A DNA stretch of 64,000 bases from Prillingera fragicola (lineage: Eukaryota > Basidiomycota > Tremellomycetes > Trichosporonales > Trichosporonaceae). Position 1 is the stretch's first letter, and each line of letters starts with the position of its first letter. The notes beneath the pieces are model-generated. The model worked only from the letters and a program-made list of their open reading frames with translations. It was not told the origin of the DNA and searched no databases. Positions 34,250-44,287 of the stretch are shown piece after piece. The position numbers and the translations under genes were made by a program. The DNA is taken from NCBI GenBank assembly GCA_002335605.1, contig BEDY01000009.1, positions 62,001 to 126,000 of the forward strand. The letters are read 5' to 3'.

Positions 34250-35615
34250 CTAATCATACTCGATGGAATCATACAGCACTTCTTCAAACTCATCCACAAA
34301 CTCCTCCCAAACCCCACGCTTGACACTCAGCACCTCGCCGTCGCTGAGCACATTCGTGCCGACGACAGCGACGAGATTCGCAACAGGGTCAATCCAGAAG
34401 TGCGTCCTGGCCGCGCCAGCCCAGAAGGCACTCTCGTGGCGCCGCCCATGCAGGCCGGCCTTGACGTTGATCCCCAGCCCGGCGCTGTACGACACGTCAC
34501 CCGGCGCGACAGGCGGGGAGGCCTTGAACGCGAGATTCATAAACCCTGCAAGCGCCGCCTCGCAGCGCGCATGCACGGCCGGGTCGGTGGGGAGGCACGG
34601 GGTGAAGAGCGCAGCGAACCCGGCGGGGGACAGGAGCTGGTTTGACTGATACGTCGGGTTGGCCGGGTCGTAGGCGAGGACCTGGCGGAGGAAATGGAGG
34701 TATTCCCGCTGAGAGCCGTAGAGGCCTGCGCCGCCGAGGCGGAGCTTGACGTCGACGGGGTTCGAGGGGCGGCCGAGCCCGTAGTGCACTGCGCGCATCG
34801 TGCCGTCGGGGGAGAGCATGACGGGGTGCATCTTGGTGCTGGCGATGCGTGCGTCTGGGAAAAAGGTAAAGGACCGGAGACCGAGGGGGTGGAAAATGTG
34901 CTCGTTGAAGTGTCTTTCGAGCTTTTGGCGCGTGAGGCGCTCGATCAGGACGCCGAGCCAGTCGTAGCTCTGCGAATACGCCCAGTTGGTCCCTGGCTGG
35001 AAGGCGAGCGGGGTGGTCAGGCCTTCGAGGCCTTGGGTGAACTGGTTGGCCACTCCGTGTTGCGCACACCACTTGGACAGGATGGACGGGACAAACGGGT
35101 AGATCAGGCCTGGGAGGGTCAGTGACGTGGAGGCGTGGGAAGTGGGAGGAAAGAGGACGTACCAGAGGTATGGTTGAGCAGCATTCGCACAGTAATGCCA
35201 TGCTCGACCTCCTCGAGGATCGGCTCGTCGCCGTCGTAGCCGATCAGCACCTTTTGCGCCGCCAGCTCGGGAATGTGCTTTTTCACCACCTCGGGGTCGT
35301 CGAGCTCGAGCAAGCCGCGGTCGACGAGCTTGTGAGTCGCCACCTGTCTTGTCAGCCGCCCATCCTGCTAGAGCCACCACAACGCACAGCAGTAACAAGC
35401 TTGGTCTGCGAGTAGAGCTCGACAGGCGTGTCTGGCCCGACCTCGCCGAGGTCCTTGTCGCCATAGACGCGGTCGCCGGCCTGGTTGAAATACAGAATCT
35501 CCTTGTTGTGCGCCGCGCCCATGAACACGGCCGGGTGGCCCGTCTCGGCGAGCTTGGACAGGAGCGCGTCGAGTTTGGAACGGGTCTTGAGCTTTGGGAG
35601 GCGGAGTTGGGCCAT
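34250..35615 (-). CDS. Serine beta-lactamase-like hydrolase, paralogue B
   Basis: Minus-strand exons 35388..35615, 35163..35343, 34250..35109 encode 422 aa. The nucleophile motif SQTK lies in VELYSQTKLVTA. HTSG|LIYPFVPS spans an intron at the same place and phase as in paralogues A and C. The Tyr-containing motif is YSQSYDWLGVLIERL. The C-terminal SAFWAGAARTHFWIDP block matches the other two copies. Unlike A and C, this gene lacks the intron before PVELYSQTK, so it has one exon fewer, consistent with intron loss. No signal peptide. Likely an esterase or related acyl hydrolase; substrate unknown. Confidence 0.88.
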
Positions 35616-35952
35616 TGTGGTATTCGTTGGGGGATCGCGGGGGTTGGGTGAAGGTGAGGTCTTTATGCAGTGAGTGTGGGAACTGGCATGTGTAAGTAGT
35701 GGTCTAGACGTCATGGTGAGAGCTTCATGCCGACGAGGCGTGGGAGTTGCGATGAGTGCAGACACTCGATTGTCTCTGTACTTTAGTGTCCACGTCATGA
35801 ACATTGTCTCCCCGAAGGACATGTGATGACGACGTTAGAACAGGCGGTCAGTCACCAGCAATTTGAACGTTGTGATGAGCAATGAGTGCATCTGCGACAT
35901 GGCACCCTCTCATCGCTAGCTTCAATGTTGCTTCGTCTCTCTTTCAGCTTCT
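35616..35952. other. Short intergenic spacer between tandem paralogues
   Basis: About 340 bp between the downstream end of paralogue C and the start of paralogue B, probably the promoter of B. No other feature. Confidence 0.5.
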
Positions 35953-37523
35953 TCACTCGCTACTGAGCGAGGCATAGAGCGCCTCCTCAAACTCATCCTG
36001 CACATCCTCGTACGCCCCGCGCCCCGCGCCGGGACCCATGGCGAGCAGACTCGTGCCGAACACAACCTGTACGTCAGCCTCCGTCACAGCAGCACCAATT
36101 GCACGCAGACTCACCGCTACGCCAGAAGCAGGATCGATCCAGAAAGTAGTCTTGGCTGCACCGCCCCAGAACCCCGTGCCAGCCCTTTTGCCGTGGGCTC
36201 CATCGCTGGTGAAGACGCCCAGGCCGGCGGAATGCGCCATGTCTTCGGCCTTGAAGGGTGGGCGCGGGTCTTGGGTCATGTTAAACATGCCGGCGATGGC
36301 TGCGCGCTGGGCCGCGTTGACTTCGGGGTTGGTAGAGAGACAGGGAGTGAAGAGCTCGGTGTACCCCCTCTCGGAGAGCAGCGGGCTGGCGGGTTTGTTG
36401 GGGTTGTTGGGTGCAGAAGCGAGGACGCCGGAAAGGACCTTGAGGTAGTCCTTCTGCGAGCCATACAGTCCGCCGCCGCCGACTTCGAGCTTGACTTGAC
36501 TGGGATCCGTGGGGCGGCCCATACCTGAACCGTTGGGAACGACCTTGAGACCTTCCGGAGTGGCCATGACCGGGTACATCTTGATTGCGGTCAGTTGCTC
36601 AGACGGGTAAAAGGTCATGGTCGTCACGCCGACGGGCTCGAAGATGTGTTTCTTCATGTAGTCGCCAAGAGAACCGCCAGTGACGCGCTCGACGAGCACA
36701 CCAGCCCAGTCAAACCCGGTAGAGTACATCCATGTCGTGTCGGGCTGGTGGCCGAGGGGGGTAGCCAGCGCCTCGATCCCGCCAGTGAAGGCGCCGGGGA
36801 TCTTGTTTACCTGGCACCACTTTGCCACGCGCCCGGGAAAGAAGGAGTAGACGGTGCCTTGGGGTGTGAGTGAGCGATTCCACATCGACCCTACCAGGAA
36901 CTCACCAGCAGTATGGTTGAGCAGCATGCGCAACGTAATCGGCGTCTTGACGTCCTCAAACACTGGCTCCTCGTCGTAGGACACGAGCACCTTTTGCTCC
37001 ACAAGCTCGGGCAAGTGCTTGGCGATGAGCTCGTGGCCGTCGAGCGTGAGCTTGCCAGCATCCACCAGCTGGAGGCATGCAATCTAGAGTGTCAGTGTGG
37101 TGTATGCTTGTGCTTGGACCACCGAGCGCTGTCGGGTGCCTGCCGCCAACACTGCACGCCAACACGCCACACCCCAATGGTGCTGGCGTTGGCGTTCGGC
37201 TCCCCTTCGGTTCAATCCGAGCTTCCGACGCTCGGGCAGGTACTCACAGCCGTAATGAGCTTGGTCTGCGAGTATAGTTCGACCGCTGGGACGTCAGCGC
37301 TTTGTCTGGCATCGACACCAGCGCACTCACGAGTGTCCTCGTTGACCTGGCCCTTGGATGCGTCCCCAAAGACGCGGTCGCCGGCTTGGTTCAGGTAGAG
37401 CACATCCGTAGCCGTTGCTACTCCCATGAAGAGCGCCGGGAGGTCTGAGCGCGCTGCAGCTTTGGCGAGCACGTCGTCGAGGGCCTGGCGGGATGTGAGC
37501 TTTGGGTTGGGGAGGGGCGCCAT
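35953..37523 (-). CDS. Serine beta-lactamase-like hydrolase, paralogue C
   Basis: Minus-strand exons 37331..37523, 37248..37285, 36906..37083, 35953..36857 encode 437 aa. SxxK is SQTK in VELYSQTKLITA, encoded on a 38-nt exon of the same length as in paralogue A. HTAG|TVYSFFPG spans intron 3; YSTGFDWAGVLVERVTGG carries the conserved Tyr. The final region has an insertion (LRAIGAAVTEADVQV) absent from A and B. Intron 3 is 48 nt with no stop, so retention would add 16 residues in frame. Tandem neighbour of paralogue B on the same strand. Confidence 0.88.
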
Positions 37524-38538
37524 TGTGGGTGGATGGGTGGATGGGATGTGTGAATCTGTGGATCAATAGAGGACGACTGTAGTGTTTGTGCTTTTATGTG
37601 ATGGGACAGTGTGCGTATGAGAGCGGCCAGAGTGTATCCCCTGCAAGGTTGTGGATGAGAACAATGGAGCAGCCAAAAGAGGCTTGGGGGAGTGAACAAC
37701 AGAAGAGGAGGTAGGCAACGACGCCATGACGCCAACAATGTTCACTGGCTCGGTTCTCTCCGGTTCCGGCTAGCCCATTCGGTACAGCTCGCCGAGTCAA
37801 GCGACGGAGCCGTGGACTCTCCGTGCGAATGATGAGAGGGAGGGAGATGAGTGCTCGGCGGGGGACATGATGCAGAGCATGGATGAAGAGTAGAAGAACG
37901 AGCAGGTCAAGAGTTTGTTGTCACCTGTACAGTGAGGACGGGACCAGATTGTGATCAAACAACTGTCATCCTTTGGCATCTCTCTTGTTTGTCATTTACT
38001 CTATCCTCCTGCTGCATCGACAAAGCACGACAACTAGGCGACATGGGCAATCTTCTGACACTGACTACACACTCACGGCTTTGTTGCACAGATACCCCAA
38101 GTGTGAGCAGTTGCGCAACCAAGCATCGGTCAAGACCGACTCCACAAGAGCACACCACTTGGAAGACCATCTGACAACATCTGTCACATGCATGCCGCAA
38201 TCTCTACACACAAGTACTGTGACTCCGAGGCATGCAAGCGACGCCGAGCCACTGCTGGAGAGCCTGGCAGGGGACAATGGACGATGCCGAGGCACACCGA
38301 CTGCGGGGACTCCATGACGTCCAAGCACGTCACCTTGTCTCCCAGTGGCATCACTTTCATCGCCATATCTTGGCCTGTTGTCTCGTTGGTGGCTCTCATT
38401 GCCTATGCGTCAAGCACACCATGCGCAGACTCACCCTACTGACTCATCAAGATGCATCCGAGTAGTCCGAGCGACCAGCGCATCATGCATATAAGATGAG
38501 CCTGCGCACCATGTTCATCCATCAACGCAGAAACCACA
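37524..38538. other. Intergenic region upstream of the TauD-like gene
   Basis: No gene found. A TATAAG element at about 38490, some 50 bp before the dioxygenase ATG, may help position transcription. Confidence 0.45.
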
Positions 38539-39792
38539 ATGGCGACCCTCACCCAGACCGCGCCGAACCTGCCCCAGCTCGATCGCCTGAGCCTTGGCGA
38601 GTCCAAGCCCGCTCCCAAGACCTTCATCAAGGTCGCCAGCGCCGGCGCCGAGGTCGACGTCCCCCTCCAGCCGACGCCGACGTATGACCCAAACTACAAG
38701 ACCTCGCCAGCGCCCAAGACCGAGGCCTCCGAGTCCACTGCGACCGCCGCCGCTGCCATTCCCCAGGGTCAGTGGTTTAGCGACACGGGCCTCCCCGACT
38801 CGGCCTACCCCTACGCCCACTTTCTGCCTACCTACAACAAAGGCAGCGAGCTCAAGCAAGCCCCTCTGACCCTCTTTGAGCACAACGACCCCGGCCACGC
38901 AGCCAAGAAGCGCGGCGGAGACACACGGGCGTTTCTTGCCAAAGCAGAAGTAGACGACCTCTCGCCCGGTTTCGGCTCTGAGATCAAAAACATTCAACTC
39001 TCCACCCTCGACAAAAAGGCCCGCGAGGAACTCGCACTGTACGTCGCCGAGCGCGGCGTCGTAGCCTTCCGTGACCAAGACTTCCAAGACCAAGACCCCG
39101 AGTGGCTCATCGAAGACTGGGGCAAGTTCTTTGGCCGCCCGCACGTGCACCCCACGACGGGGCAGCCAGCGACCTGGCCAGAGTTCCACCTCGTCCACCG
39201 CCAGCTGGGCTACAAGCACAACTACGACCACTCCAAGTACCTGACCCAGCCCGGCTGGCACTCGGACGTGACGTACGAAAAGCAGCCACCGGGCCTCACC
39301 GCGCTGTACCTCTTTGACTCGCCGCCCTCGGGCGGCGACACGGGGTTCGCCGACCAGCGCAGCGCCTACGCCCGCCTCTCGCCGAGCTTTGCCGCCTACC
39401 TCGAGACGCTCTCTGTCATCCACTCTGGCGTCGAGCAGGCCCAAGACGCCATAGCCCGCGGCGAGGTCATCAAGCGCGCCCCCGTCGAGACGATCCACCC
39501 CCTCGTGCGCCGGCACCCCGTCACGGGCGAAAAGGCCATCTACGTCAACCCCGTGTTTTCGCGATCGATTGTCGGTCTCAAAAAGGAAGAGTCGGACACG
39601 ATCCTCAAGCTGCTGTACGAGCATGTCGAGCGCGGGGTCGGGTTCCAGGTCCGGGTGCGCTGGAGGCCGCGCACCGTCGTGCTCTGGGATAACCGCATCA
39701 CGACCCATACGGCCATTGCAGACTTTGATGCCACGGGAAAGAGGAGGCACGGAGCGCGCATCACCCCGCAGGCGGAGCGGCCTACCCTCTAG
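38539..39792 (+). CDS. TauD/TfdA-family Fe(II)/2-oxoglutarate dioxygenase
   Basis: Intronless gene of 417 aa. The family hydroxylates sulfonates, chlorinated phenoxyacids or related compounds, with 2-oxoglutarate and Fe(II) as cosubstrate and metal. The iron triad is visible: His and Asp in PGWHSDVTYE (about residues 241-246) and the distal His in NRITTHTAIADF. The 2-oxoglutarate-binding Arg lies in RRHGARITP. The N-terminal 90 residues are a variable fungal extension. Other family motifs are GVVAFRDQDF and GGDTGFADQRSAY. Length and layout match fungal sulfonate dioxygenases (Jlp1-like). No signal peptide, so probably cytosolic, contributing to sulfur or aromatic catabolism. Confidence 0.92.
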   Translation: MATLTQTAPNLPQLDRLSLGESKPAPKTFIKVASAGAEVDVPLQPTPTYDPNYKTSPAPKTEASESTATAAAAIPQGQWFSDTGLPDSAYPYAHFLPTYNKGSELKQAPLTLFEHNDPGHAAKKRGGDTRAFLAKAEVDDLSPGFGSEIKNIQLSTLDKKAREELALYVAERGVVAFRDQDFQDQDPEWLIEDWGKFFGRPHVHPTTGQPATWPEFHLVHRQLGYKHNYDHSKYLTQPGWHSDVTYEKQPPGLTALYLFDSPPSGGDTGFADQRSAYARLSPSFAAYLETLSVIHSGVEQAQDAIARGEVIKRAPVETIHPLVRRHPVTGEKAIYVNPVFSRSIVGLKKEESDTILKLLYEHVERGVGFQVRVRWRPRTVVLWDNRITTHTAIADFDATGKRRHGARITPQAERPTL

Positions 39793-42285
39793 GCGGCGCA
39801 AGGGATCGGACTCGGGATAGTTGGTTGTACATAAAATGAAACGATCTGGAATGCGCTCCTGGTTGCACGTTGCAGGCTGGCTTGTGGTGACAGAGAACGC
39901 TGTCGCCGGTCATGAAAGCACACAGCGGAGCTACTTGCATGGCAACTGAACGGTGGGAGCGATGCAGAAACGCGCTACCGACGTTGCCCAGCACTGACGG
40001 CGACGGGGACGCCACAGGGTGAGGGTGAGGCGGCGGCTGGCCCTGGCCGGCGGTGGCCGACGGGCATGGAGATTCATAAGTTTGTTCTTTACGTGGAGAG
40101 GTGAGAGGAGACGGCGCATTACTTGGAGATTTCGAGACCAAGAAGGCCACTTGGTTGATGAGAGCAGCGAGTCCGAAGCGAGATGACCGAGATACGGTGC
40201 CTCAAACCTAGTCTCCGTCGCCCGTCGCCGTCTCCGTGGTGCTGCCCGTTCACACAGTGGTCTGTGGAAACGGTACCTGTACTAGCCGTCGGAACGCATT
40301 CGCAGCTCCCCTCAAACGATACACCATTCGCTGGTCAGTCATTCAAGGCCATGAACACGGGCAGACGTGCCTCGCCCGCCCCGCTCGCCCTTAATGCGTG
40401 CCCGGGCAATCGGCCTACGCTTTCCATCCGCACACGGCGACGACGGCGGCGTACATGAAACCCACATGCGCAGCTCATTGGACAGCGGGGCCAAGAGAGT
40501 TTCGGCGCCGGAAATTGTACACTCGCTCACCGCTGCGGTGCAGGGGCAGGTACACATGAGCACGGAGTTTAGCGTCGATGTCGCTTGGCCGTGTGCGGTG
40601 CGGGTGTGGGGGTTGAACGTTGCACTTGTGTTTCTCTTACGCCAACTGGTTCGCTGCGGCGTAGCGTTGCGTCTCCCTCGTCTGGGCTCACCACCACCAC
40701 TTTATATCTAGAGTCCACTGCGCAAACGTTCTCGCCGTCTCCTCCCTGCGCCACCAACCGCAATGGCCACCACACCGACAGCCCTCCTAACCTACACCCC
40801 GACGACTTTGGCGGCCGATGTGACATTCATCCCTTCCCCGGCGCAGTCTACTCGGCCGTGCCCGAGGCCAGCACGATGCTTCCCCTAGGTCACCAGCCGG
40901 CTGGTTCGGTCACCCCGGTCGACAACGGGGTGTGGGTCGTCCCTTCTGCTAGTAGTGTGCCGGTCAGCGCGCCGGGGGGGACCGAGAGTCTGAGGTCTGC
41001 TGGCTGGAGGTTGAGGCGGGCTGGGCCTGTTGGTGTCATGGTCGGGGTGCTTGTCGTTGTGGCTGGGATGGTGCTGTAGTCAGTGAGTCGGTAAAATCTG
41101 AGAGTGCGAGCTGACATGCGTAGAGGACAGTTTGAAACTTGAGCCAGAACTGCGTCCGGCAGAGGCAGATGACTCTGCAGCGGGAACGTTCGTAGTCATG
41201 GGCGATGGCCGCGGTGCTGGTCACCGTGGCCAAGTATGTACAAGAGCTGTCGACGGCAGATATGACTAGCGTTCATGAACTTGTGGAGCTCCAGGCATCA
41301 GCATGGCAATGGAGGCGGCACTTGGAGAGACAGGACCCACGGATGCCCAGGGTGCCAGGCTGCCAGGGTAGTCGCTTGAATAGTCTGTGACTGCCCAGGA
41401 GCCAGGCGGTCGCAGCACCCATGCAGCAGTGCTCACGACCAAGGACACACTCGTCCCCATTCCCGGCAATCATGGGAACGAACCCGCATCGGATATTGCA
41501 CGCCTGCAGACCGCGAGCCGAATGCCGTTCAATGACTTTTGAGGGGTAAAACGTGAAACGTGCCGCGGGACCGAAGAGGCAAGCAGCAGTAATGTTGGTG
41601 CCTGTTCTTGCTGACTGAGGTCCTGCGCACATTACGACGCCGTTTCCTTGCCTGTCATGTGCATTGCTACTGTCTAAGCAATTGACATCTACCTTCTAGT
41701 TGTCTGAGGTGGTTTGAGCTCTGCTATCTCCACACATGGCGTCGATCACTGCGCCCTCCGAGACATCTGCCGCCGAGGAGGAAGGATCGGCACCATGACT
41801 GGCTGTAGCTTGCTCAGTGTGAAAGGTTGCGTTGTTGAGATGGAGAAGAAGCATCAAGCGGAACCTCCTCTAAAGTAGCTTCTCTAGCACTATCGGCGCA
41901 GACACCCATGACCTTCTGGCCGGCGAGACACAGTCCAGGCTGGCTCAGTCCAGCCCGTTTTTTGCAAGCCCTATCACCGCAGCCACCATCAAGCCAACAG
42001 ATCAGTCCTCCATCGTCGGAAACGCATTCAGGTCGGCGCCTCCACGTACAACTCATCTATGGAACGCTGCGACCACTGCAGTCACCCAACTTGGACCAGC
42101 TTGGCGGGCGTGGCAGCGCCGTGCTGGTGTGCTCTGCAGGTGACCACCAACCGGCCAATACCCCACACATTACCCCACCAACGCACCTCTCTTCCCCGCC
42201 ACCGGCCACCGGCGTCCCCTTCGCACCAAACCTCCCCGTCAACAGCAAAAAGAGAAACCCATCAGCGGATGCTGACGATCTCGCT
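39793..42285. other. Long intergenic region with one weak ORF
   Basis: No well-supported gene. The only candidate is a small frame near 40764-41079 with a hydrophobic end. The rest gives overlapping short frames on both strands. Confidence 0.45.
40764..41079 (+). CDS. Possible small GPI/tail-anchored protein (frames do not join)
   Basis: A TATATA-like box at 40702 and a C-rich leader precede an ATG at 40764 that opens MATTPTALLTYTPTTL. A different frame downstream runs to a hydrophobic C-terminus (VGVMVGVLVVVAGMVL) at 41079, typical of a GPI signal or tail anchor. I found no GT-AG intron that joins the two. It may be a decayed gene or a chance frame. Confidence 0.22.
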
Positions 42286-42366
42286 CGACATTGGCATGAT
42301 TCGAACATGCGCTCCCGAAGGAAATTGATTTCGAGTCAATCGCGTTAACCACTCCGCCACAATGCC
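42286..42366 (-). tRNA. tRNA-Ser (anticodon CGA)
   Basis: The minus-strand sequence folds as a class II tRNA. Acceptor GGCATTG pairs with CAATGTC (one G-U pair), the D arm contains GGTTAA, and the anticodon loop CTCGAAA sits between ATTGA and TCAAT. A long variable arm (TTCCTTCGGGAG) and the T arm GCATG-TTCGAAT-CATGC follow. The anticodon is CGA, reading UCG. No intron. A run of five T follows on the minus strand (42247-42251). Confidence 0.94.
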
Positions 42367-42465
42367 CATGTTTACAACGTCGTGGGGGACGTTATGAGGC
42401 TTCGCAGTCAAGCCTTTGCGCAAAGCGTCCATGTCTATCAACTGCTACTGACCGCCCCCTCACAC

Positions 42466-44287
42466 CTAACGGCCGTGCTTGATGTCGTCGGCAATCTTCT
42501 CTGCAAACGCATAGACAACAGACTGGGGGTGACCAGGCGGCAACAGCGCAAAGCTAGAAGCATCAACGACCCTCAAACCCTTGACACCGATAACCCTTGC
42601 ATGGCTGTCCACCACCGCCGTGGGGTCATCCACCCGTCCCATGCGGCAGGTCGTCGCGGCATGCCACACGGTCATCATATTGTTGCGAATCACCTCGGTG
42701 ATATCCTGGTCGCTCTGCACGTGTGCACCCGGGAAGTACTCGTTGGGGTCCGCAAGCACGCCAGCCATTGCCTTTGACGCAAACGCCTGGCGCGCACGCT
42801 TGAACGCCGCGACGCCAACGGCAACGTCGACGGGGTGGGTGAACCAGTTGGGATCAATGATGGGCTTGTCGTCCATGCTCCCAGAGGTGAGGGACACGGA
42901 GCCGCGGGAGAACGGCGCGACGAGGGCGCACATGATGGACGCATACTGGTGGCCGTCCTTTGGCTGGTCGCTGAGGAGAGATTGGAAGGCGCCGATATGG
43001 CCCGGGGCAGCAATGTACTCGATGTGCGGCCACGAGGAGGGGACAGTGTCCGTTTGGGCTTTGATCTCGGGGGAGATTAGGTCGGAAGGCACGCGCTCCC
43101 AGGCGACAAAGTCTGCAATGGGGTTGGTGAGGGGGCCGCGCTTGAAGAGGTACTTTGTCGCAAATTGCCAGCCAATGTAGATTAGGCTGTTGGCAATCTT
43201 GGTAAAGGTCTCAACCTTGACTCGGTAGCTAGGTGCGAAGAAGATGTGGTCGGTCATGTTCTGGCCGACACCGGGGCGGTCGGCAACGAGGGGGATGCCG
43301 TGGCGTGCCAGCTCGTCGCGAGGGCCAACACCAGATACCATGAGCATCTGGGGCGACTGGAACGCGCCGGCGGACACGATGACTTCCTTGCGGACACTGA
43401 GATAGATGCCCAGAGGGAGCTCGACGCCGACAGCGCGGCGGTCCTGGTCGAATACGATTTTGCGCGCCTTGGTGATCGAGTACACTTTGAGGTTGGAGCG
43501 CCACTTGGCCGCCTCGAGAAAGGACGTCTGGCTCGAGTCGCGCTTCTGCTTCTTGGGGTCAATGGTGCTGCTGCAAAACTGGGCGCCGTGCAGCTCGCCA
43601 GAGTTGAAGTCGTTGGAGGTGGGGATGCCAATTTCGTTGAAACTGCGGCCGACCCAAGCAGAGAAGGGCGAGCCGTAGTTGGCGTACGAAACCTGGAGGG
43701 GGCCGTTGCCACCAATGGACGACGAGGACGGCACCGCGACCTCGGAACCGCGGATGTCATTGCGTGCTTGTGTAAACGTAATGCTCTTCTGGAAGTAGGG
43801 CAGCATGTTGCCAAACGTATATGAGTCGTCGCCAACAAGGTCCGCCCACTGTTGCATAGACCCAGTGTCGGGACGGTGGTAGACCATGTAGTTGCGTGCC
43901 GAACTGCCGTCAGCGCCTGTTGCGTGTCCGTATCTACTCACCTGCCACCAAGGCACTTTCCACGGGCATAGTGGACCGAACGGCCGTTACCCCCCTTCAT
44001 GGGAGCAGTCATGAATCCCCAGTCGACCAGAGGAGATGTGTCTGTGGCGCTGCCGCCGGAGAAGATGGCGCACCCCGCCGGCGTGCTGCTCAGCACAGGG
44101 TTGGTGATCTGGTAGTATGACCCGGGCTCGATGACTGCCACAGACACACTGGGGTCCTCTGTCAAGCGCGAGTGCCGCCGCCAATGATGACATAGTCATA
44201 CTCCTTGTTGAGCCGTTTCTCGTGCTCGGGCAGGACAATGGCGGACGCCAGTGTCGCGAAGACGGTGACGAGAATCGCAGACCGCAT
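42466..44287 (-). pseudogene. GMC-family FAD oxidoreductase with frameshift in the FAD-binding loop
   Basis: Minus-strand blocks 43942..44287 and 42466..43903 would encode a secreted GMC oxidase of about 600 aa (alcohol, glucose or aryl-alcohol oxidase/dehydrogenase group). A signal peptide is present (MRSAILVTVFATLASAIV). The dinucleotide loop starts YDYVIIGGGT, then breaks: two bases later the other frame resumes with RLTEDPSVSVAVIEPGS. About 19 nt, encoding the rest of GxGxxG and the following helix, are missing, leaving a stop just after GGGTRA. Downstream the gene is intact: YARGKCLGG|SSARNY over a 38-nt intron, VSAGAFQSPQML, WHAATTCRMG with the catalytic His, and RVVDASSFALLPPGHPQS. Either a recent pseudogene or an assembly/sequence deletion. 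Confidence 0.85.

Noticed and set aside
38515..39801. 428-codon minus-strand ORF
   Set aside because: Antisense to the TauD/TfdA gene, which has the complete iron and 2-oxoglutarate ligands. No domain on the minus strand.
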